A stretch of 64,000 nucleotides of DNA, taken from positions 310,001-374,000 of the forward strand of contig NZ_JACJVI010000001.1 of assembly GCF_014237835.1 (NCBI RefSeq), read 5' to 3'. The DNA is from Rhizobium sp. AQ_MP. Lineage in GTDB: Bacteria; Pseudomonadota; Alphaproteobacteria; Rhizobiales; Rhizobiaceae. The notes below the pieces were generated by a model. It was given only the letters and a program-made list of their open reading frames with translations, had not been told where the DNA came from and searched no databases. Positions 59,492 through 64,000 of the stretch are shown one piece after another. A program made the position numbers and the translations under genes. How positions within the stretch are numbered: the first letter of the stretch is position 1; every line of letters starts with the position of its first letter.

Positions 59492-62400
59492 TCATTTGTT
59501 GCGCGCGAGCAGTTCGGTCACCAGTTTGTCCGTCACCTGACCCGTCGGCTGCTCGCCAATCGATGTCTGGAAGGACTTGATCGCAGAGACAGTCTTGTCT
59601 CCCATCACACCGTCCGGCGTGCCGGCATCGAAGCCGTTCTTGTTCAGGATCGCCTGGATGTTGCGGATCGCCTTTTTCATGTCGACGCTGGCAGTCTTGA
59701 GGCCCTTGCCCGCCCACTCATCCGGCGTATTGGCTGAATTGGCGTCGGGGCTGAGTTCCTTGGCCTTCCAAAGGTCGACGTCGGCACGCGCCCGTTCCAG
59801 TTGCTCTGGCTTGAGCGCATTTGCCACCTCGTCCCGCTTCTGGGCAGCATCCGTGTCGCCACCCTTGGCGGCGATTGCAAACCATTTGTAGGATGCGACG
59901 AGATCCTGGGCGGTCCCGTTGCCACGGGCGCTGAGGATCGCGAGATTGAACTGACTGTCGGAGACGCCGTAATCGGCGGCTTTGGTGAACCACTCGACCG
60001 CCTTGGCATAGTCTTGCGCACCATCCTTGCCGGAAGCGTAAATGACGGCGAGATTGTGCATCGCGCTGGCATTGCCGGCATTGGCCGCCATCTCATAGTA
60101 GCGCTTGGCTTCCGCGATGTCGGGGGCGACGCCCGTTCCCTTTTCAAGGAAGTTGGCAAGCCTGTATTGCGCGACCGCAAACCCTCTGTCGGCAGACAGA
60201 CGGTACCATTTGGCGGCTTCGGCGAAATCGTTCTTGACGCCACGGCCTTCGGTGTAGCGCGCGCCGATTTCGAAGAGCGCAAGTGGATCGCCGTTCTTTG
60301 CAGCGATCGACAGCGAAGGCGGCGTGATCTCGGCCGGGACCACGATCTCTGCCGCGGGGGCTGCCGGTGCTGCTGGTGCGATCTCCTGCGCAACCACCAC
60401 ACTGGGGTCTGCAACCTTGGCCGGGCTTTCGAGCGTCTGGGCAGGCGCCGTCTCGGCCGGGGCCATCAGGGCGCTCACCGGGGGTACTTCTGTGGCTTGA
60501 ATGGGTGAGGAAGGTGCCTCTGCCACGGCAAGGTCATCTGCCGTCTCGGCGGGGGGCTCCGCATCCACGACATCGGTTTCCGTGACCGGTGCAGCCACCA
60601 CTTGGTCATCTGCAGCGCTTGCCATCCCGGTGTCGGCTGCCGGTGCCAGCTCAGGGGCTTCGCTTGTTTCTTCTGGGACGCTCTCTTCGATAACGGCGGG
60701 TGCCTCGCTGCGGGTCAGCGTGTTGACCAGCGGCATGGCCATGGCAACGAGAAGCACGGCGCCGACCGCCATCAGGATCGGGCGGCGATAGCGTGCAAAG
60801 AGTGAGGGTTCGCCGGTCTTTGCCTTCGCCTTGACATCCGCGACGGTCTTGCTGCCGCTGGGCGTGGCTTTCTGAGCCCGGTCCATTTCCATCGCAGCCG
60901 CTTGAGCCGCGCGACGGGCAGCCGCGATATAGTCGGCGCGGTCACCTGTTTCGGCAGTGGTGGCACTGCCGCCCTTTGCAGCCTGCTGGCTGGCGCGCAC
61001 ACGCTCCAGGATCTTGCGGACATCGGGTGCGCCCGAGCCGGGTTCAAGCAACTCGTTGGCATCATCGGGAGGAAGGACGTCGACCGGATCGATCGACGGC
61101 GATTGAGCCACCGCCTGGCGGGCCTCGGTCGGAGCCTTAGGCGCCTTCTTGCCCGGCATCAGCTTCTTGCCGAGGCCGGCGAGCAGGCTCGGCTTCGAGA
61201 CCTTCTTCTCCCTGGCCGCATCGATGACGGGCAGGGCTGTCATCGTCTGCGCAAAGTCGTCCGCAGCGGCGAGAAGTTCCTGATCGATCGGATGAGCCGT
61301 TTCGACAACGTCTTCGACAACCATACGTCGGGGCTGTGAAGCCGGTGCCACGGCCTCAACTGCGCGTGGTGCCGGCGCCGGAGCAATGGGCGCCTGGGCA
61401 AAGAGCGGTGCTGCCTCGGGCTGCTGGCCCGTGTGATGGAGCTCGTCGAGCCGTCCGGCGATCTGAACCAGTGTGTCATGCAGCGCCTCGAAGGTGCGAT
61501 GCGTGCGCTCCTCTGAGTGGCGGGTAAAATCTTCGAGTTGCTTCAGGTTATCCGAAAGGGCGGAAAGGGCGGAGAGGTCGGCTGAGGCGGCCTGGCTTCC
61601 GGCTGGGAAGCGCTGGGCGAAGTTGGCCATCACCGTCTCGGCAGCCTGGCGGGCTGCCTCGATGATATATTCGTCGCTGGTCGAGACATAGTCTTCCAGA
61701 GCCGAGATGCGCCCGGCAACCTCCGGATCGGCCGGCGACGGCTGGCTGATCAGGGCCGAAAGATGAGCGATCTGGTCTTCGAGACCCTTCAGGCTCGCGC
61801 TTTCGCCGACAGGCGCAGCGGAACTGGTTTCCTCAAGACGGTCGACGACGGCATTGAGACGATCTTCGAGGTTGCGGAGTGCATTGTCGTCGATCATGGC
61901 GACCGGCTGTGGTGCGTCCAGTTCCTCGATGCGGCGGGCAAGGATTTCCAGGCGATCGGCAAGTCGGTCGTTGACAGCGCCGCCGTCGAGCGCGTCGATC
62001 TTGCGGGAAATGTCGGCCAGGTAGCCGGTGAGTTCCGGTGCCGGCACCGGACGCTGAACCTTCTCCAGCATGTAGGAAAGCTGGTCGAGCCTCTCTTCGA
62101 GCCGGGCGGCTCCTTGGTCGGCCGACAGTTGCTCGATGCGTTCGGTGAGAAGCTCCAGTCGCTCGGCCATCTCGATCGAGGCGTCCGGCTGCGACGCGCG
62201 CCGCTCGGACAGTGTTTCGATCTGGCGAGCCAAGCCCGAAAGGCGCTCTTCCAGCCGATGAAAGGTCGCTGGATCGTTGCCCGGACCGCTGTTGCGGCTG
62301 CCGGCGGCAATCGCCCGGGTGATCTCATCGAGCCGCATGTCGAGCGCGGAGAACTGCTCCATCAGCTTGCGTTCGTTCGGATCGAAATGCGCGCCGATAT

Positions 62401-63295
62401 GCTCAAGCGCCGAGGCCACGGTGACGAGCTTGTCCTCCAGCGCGCGGATGGTGCGGGTGTCGCCCATGCCACCGAGCTGCGAGCGAATATCGTCGAGCCG
62501 GTCGGCGATGCGAATGATTTCGTCGCGCATGGCACCGGTATCGAGGCCGTCAAGCCGGCCCTCGACGTCGTCCCACCGGCGTTCCATACGGCGCACGGAA
62601 TCTTCGCGGGCAAGGCCGTCCATCAGCGAACGCAATTCATTGAAGTCCTGGCGCAGGCCATCGGTACCCGGGGCCTTGATGCCTTCGAGGCGCTGAATGC
62701 TTTCGGCAAGCCGGGCAATATCCTGGCGCATGTCGTCTTGCGGACGGCTTTCCGCCGCGAGCTGGCGGATCGAGCGCATCTCGTTGCGCAAGCCTGCGAT
62801 CTCGCGTGACAGGCTCTCGCTGATGTCCTGTTTCAATTCCCGGCGAAGACCACTGAGCGCTTCGGTTATGTCCTGGCTCGGGCGCACGGGCGCCGCTACA
62901 GGGGCGGCTGCGCGCGAGCCATAGGCCGGCTGCGGATCGGAAAGTGGCGGCAGGGGCTGGCGGACCGCCGCACGCGGGGCCGGCTCTTCGCTGCGGCTGT
63001 AAAGGCTGCGTTCGGTTGGACGGGAACGGCTTTCCTCGAGCGCGCGCTGGCGCTGACGGATTTCGGCCAGCGGATCCGGCCTGGAATCGCGAGCATCGCG
63101 CTCGCTGCGTGGCAGATCGTCGGCGCGGCGGCCGGACAGCGCTCGTGATGCGGGCTCGTCAGCACCGCGGCTGCGGGCAATTTGCTGGCCGATCAGGCCC
63201 TCGATACGCGCCTCGAGTCCCTCGATGGTACGGCTCAACGCATCCAGCGAGGACGGGTTGCCGGGCCGTGGGGTCTGGGATCGCGATCCGTTCAT
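59492..63295 (-). CDS. podJ: PodJ-like polar scaffold protein with SEL1 repeats
   Basis: The product has 1267 residues. The N-terminal 600 are charged coiled coil with repeated LEERLD/LEDRLN heptads. A disordered Pro/Ala linker leads to one membrane helix near 836-858 (RRPILMAVGAVLLVAMAMPLV). A Thr/Ala/Pro-rich periplasmic stalk, SEL1 repeats (about 998-1158: AKWYRLSADRG, AKRYYEMAANAG, AVEWFTKAADYG) and a peptidoglycan-binding domain (about 1205-1265, GTPDGVMGDKTVSAIKSFQ) follow. This order is that of PodJ, the polarity factor at the new/growth pole in Caulobacter and Agrobacterium. The minus-strand upstream region has a GANTC and a near CtrA box. Confidence 0.88.
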   Translation of the reverse strand: MNGSRSQTPRPGNPSSLDALSRTIEGLEARIEGLIGQQIARSRGADEPASRALSGRRADDLPRSERDARDSRPDPLAEIRQRQRALEESRSRPTERSLYSRSEEPAPRAAVRQPLPPLSDPQPAYGSRAAAPVAAPVRPSQDITEALSGLRRELKQDISESLSREIAGLRNEMRSIRQLAAESRPQDDMRQDIARLAESIQRLEGIKAPGTDGLRQDFNELRSLMDGLAREDSVRRMERRWDDVEGRLDGLDTGAMRDEIIRIADRLDDIRSQLGGMGDTRTIRALEDKLVTVASALEHIGAHFDPNERKLMEQFSALDMRLDEITRAIAAGSRNSGPGNDPATFHRLEERLSGLARQIETLSERRASQPDASIEMAERLELLTERIEQLSADQGAARLEERLDQLSYMLEKVQRPVPAPELTGYLADISRKIDALDGGAVNDRLADRLEILARRIEELDAPQPVAMIDDNALRNLEDRLNAVVDRLEETSSAAPVGESASLKGLEDQIAHLSALISQPSPADPEVAGRISALEDYVSTSDEYIIEAARQAAETVMANFAQRFPAGSQAASADLSALSALSDNLKQLEDFTRHSEERTHRTFEALHDTLVQIAGRLDELHHTGQQPEAAPLFAQAPIAPAPAPRAVEAVAPASQPRRMVVEDVVETAHPIDQELLAAADDFAQTMTALPVIDAAREKKVSKPSLLAGLGKKLMPGKKAPKAPTEARQAVAQSPSIDPVDVLPPDDANELLEPGSGAPDVRKILERVRASQQAAKGGSATTAETGDRADYIAAARRAAQAAAMEMDRAQKATPSGSKTVADVKAKAKTGEPSLFARYRRPILMAVGAVLLVAMAMPLVNTLTRSEAPAVIEESVPEETSEAPELAPAADTGMASAADDQVVAAPVTETDVVDAEPPAETADDLAVAEAPSSPIQATEVPPVSALMAPAETAPAQTLESPAKVADPSVVVAQEIAPAAPAAPAAEIVVPAEITPPSLSIAAKNGDPLALFEIGARYTEGRGVKNDFAEAAKWYRLSADRGFAVAQYRLANFLEKGTGVAPDIAEAKRYYEMAANAGNASAMHNLAVIYASGKDGAQDYAKAVEWFTKAADYGVSDSQFNLAILSARGNGTAQDLVASYKWFAIAAKGGDTDAAQKRDEVANALKPEQLERARADVDLWKAKELSPDANSANTPDEWAGKGLKTASVDMKKAIRNIQAILNKNGFDAGTPDGVMGDKTVSAIKSFQTSIGEQPTGQVTDKLVTELLARNK

Positions 63296-63688
63296 GGTTC
63301 TGCTCGCCTCAAAGGTGTCGGACGACAGTTTCGTCCGAATGCGTCCGGGTGGTTCATTTCGGCTTCGACCCGTGCGCCTTCCGGGGTGACAGGCGGGCGG
63401 GTCGGAATCGCGGATGGATCACCAGCTTTCGAACGCAACCTTTCATGAAACATGGTAAACAAGCCGTTAAGCTTCGCCAAAATTTGATGAACGATCCGGG
63501 CTCTTTTCTCTCGTCACGCCCCGCACAAGCGGCTTTCGTTAGAGCTGCTTGATGGAACGGGAGGGTTCATGACGGCTGCACAAAATGCCGCGGCTCAAAA
63601 CTTTGACGTTTACGCGCACGTCAATTATTTGTATAAGCGAGAACAGTCCGATCCCGTCGGAACCGAAGTCTTTGGAGGAAGATGACCG
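63296..63688. promoter_or_regulatory. Divergent control region between podJ and the acyl-CoA dehydrogenase gene
   Basis: This 393-base gap holds no gene I can support. Seen in it are GAATC (a GANTC CcrM site) at 63405-63409, a one-mismatch CtrA box at 63456-63470 (TAAA-N7-TTAA), and the operator-like site at 63603-63624. TTTACG at 63609 and TATAAG at 63632, 17 bases apart, are a likely promoter for the dehydrogenase gene. Confidence 0.5.
63603..63624. promoter_or_regulatory. Operator-like site before the acyl-CoA dehydrogenase gene
   Basis: The site reads TTGACG-TTTACG-CGCACG-TCAA, with ACG recurring every 6 bases. It is identical in 19 of 22 positions to the site before the nitronate monooxygenase gene and related to the perfect palindrome before fadD. 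It overlaps the probable -35 region, 65 bases before the start codon, which fits repression. Confidence 0.6.
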
Positions 63689-64000
63689 ATGCCTGTCTAC
63701 AAGGCCCCCGTAAACGACACGCTTTTCATTCTCAACGACGTCCTTGGTCTCGAGCGGTACAACAATCTGCCGGGCTTTGAAGACGCGACCCCCGACATGA
63801 TCGAGGCGATCGTCGGTGAAGCGGCCAAGCTTGCGGAAGAGCAGCTTTTCCCGCTCAATCTCTCCGGCGACCAGGAAGGCTGCGTTCGCTCTGATGACGG
63901 TTCAGTCAAGACCCCGAAGGGCTTCAAGGAAGCCTATGATGCCTACTGTCAGGGCGGCTGGCTTGGCCTTGCTGTGCCCGCAGACTTCGGTGGCCAGGGT
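63689..64000 (+). CDS. Acyl-CoA dehydrogenase, FadE-like (N-terminal part)
   Basis: The first 104 codons are visible and the gene runs off the window. The start [15 protein letters not shown] and NDVLG are the short N-terminal domain of the large (about 590-residue) FadE-type acyl-CoA dehydrogenases. [26 protein letters not shown] begins the flavoprotein fold. GGAGGA lies 9 bases before ATG 63689. An operator-like site shared with fadD precedes it, supporting a role in beta-oxidation. Confidence 0.88.
   Translation, partial: MPVYKAPVNDTLFILNDVLGLERYNNLPGFEDATPDMIEAIVGEAAKLAEEQLFPLNLSGDQEGCVRSDDGSVKTPKGFKEAYDAYCQGGWLGLAVPADFGGQG

Noticed and set aside
1..64000. Mobile elements, prophage or CRISPR arrays
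   Set aside because: No transposase, integrase or phage structural gene, no terminal repeats and no regularly spaced repeats were seen. The S24 regulator and the toxin-antitoxin pair alone do not show a mobile element.

Overview
The window looks like chromosomal core sequence from an alphaproteobacterium of the Rhizobiaceae (Rhizobium/Agrobacterium/Ensifer type). The evidence is high GC with GC-rich third codon positions, an frcR-frcBCAK fructose locus, the rhizobial order phoR-pstSCAB-phoU-phoB, gcrA and a podJ-type polar scaffold gene, a SAM-II riboswitch before metZ, and a double-length dcd. I see no insertion sequence, prophage or CRISPR array. The only accessory-looking item is a small PIN/AbrB toxin-antitoxin pair. 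Genes were identified by reading motifs and recalling families; no database search was run.

Layout. 1-6.5 kb: end of an unknown gene, a Crp/Fnr regulator, then sugar import (mutarotase, frcR, frcBCAK). 6.5-11 kb: a signalling operon with a CtrA-type box upstream, encoding a single-domain receiver, a periplasmic SUOX-fold (PruR-like) protein, a hybrid histidine kinase and an HD-GYP response regulator. 11-17.3 kb: pyrC, pyrE, a PfkB sugar kinase, the toxin-antitoxin pair and pgi. 17.3-24.6 kb: fadD, a PRC-barrel protein, a ROK kinase, tRNA-Thr, a DUF1176 protein and a nitronate monooxygenase. 24.6-33.3 kb: ppk2 and the Pho regulon with a three-unit Pho box. 33.4-41.8 kb: gcrA, a GANTC-dense intergenic region, argD-argF, hslO with an RpoH-like promoter, a MYG1 homologue, apaG, metZ behind a SAM-II riboswitch plus terminator, and dcd. 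41.9-52.4 kb: tRNA-Gly, an FMN reductase, an MshEN-like glycosyltransferase, an orphan solute-binding protein, regulators, pyrD, a MATE transporter and small envelope proteins. 52.5-64 kb: a methyltransferase, a YitT protein, a DNA-repair helicase and phosphoesterase, a TauE exporter pair, podJ, and the start of a FadE-like acyl-CoA dehydrogenase.

How genes fit together. Fructose enters by FrcBCA, is phosphorylated by a PfkB kinase, and is interconverted with glucose-6-P by Pgi. The kinase gene and pgi share an AATCGATT-centred motif upstream. fadD, the nitronate monooxygenase gene and the acyl-CoA dehydrogenase gene share an ACG-periodic operator, suggesting one acyl-CoA catabolism regulon. 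Phosphate uptake (pst), its two-component control (phoR/phoB) and polyphosphate metabolism (ppk2) lie together. GcrA, PodJ, CtrA-like boxes and GANTC sites give a cell-cycle theme.

The best candidate for an under-described system is the 6.75-11.0 kb operon. It pairs a cysteine-free periplasmic molybdopterin-fold protein with a phosphorelay kinase and a c-di-GMP phosphodiesterase-type output, suggesting pterin-responsive control of c-di-GMP.
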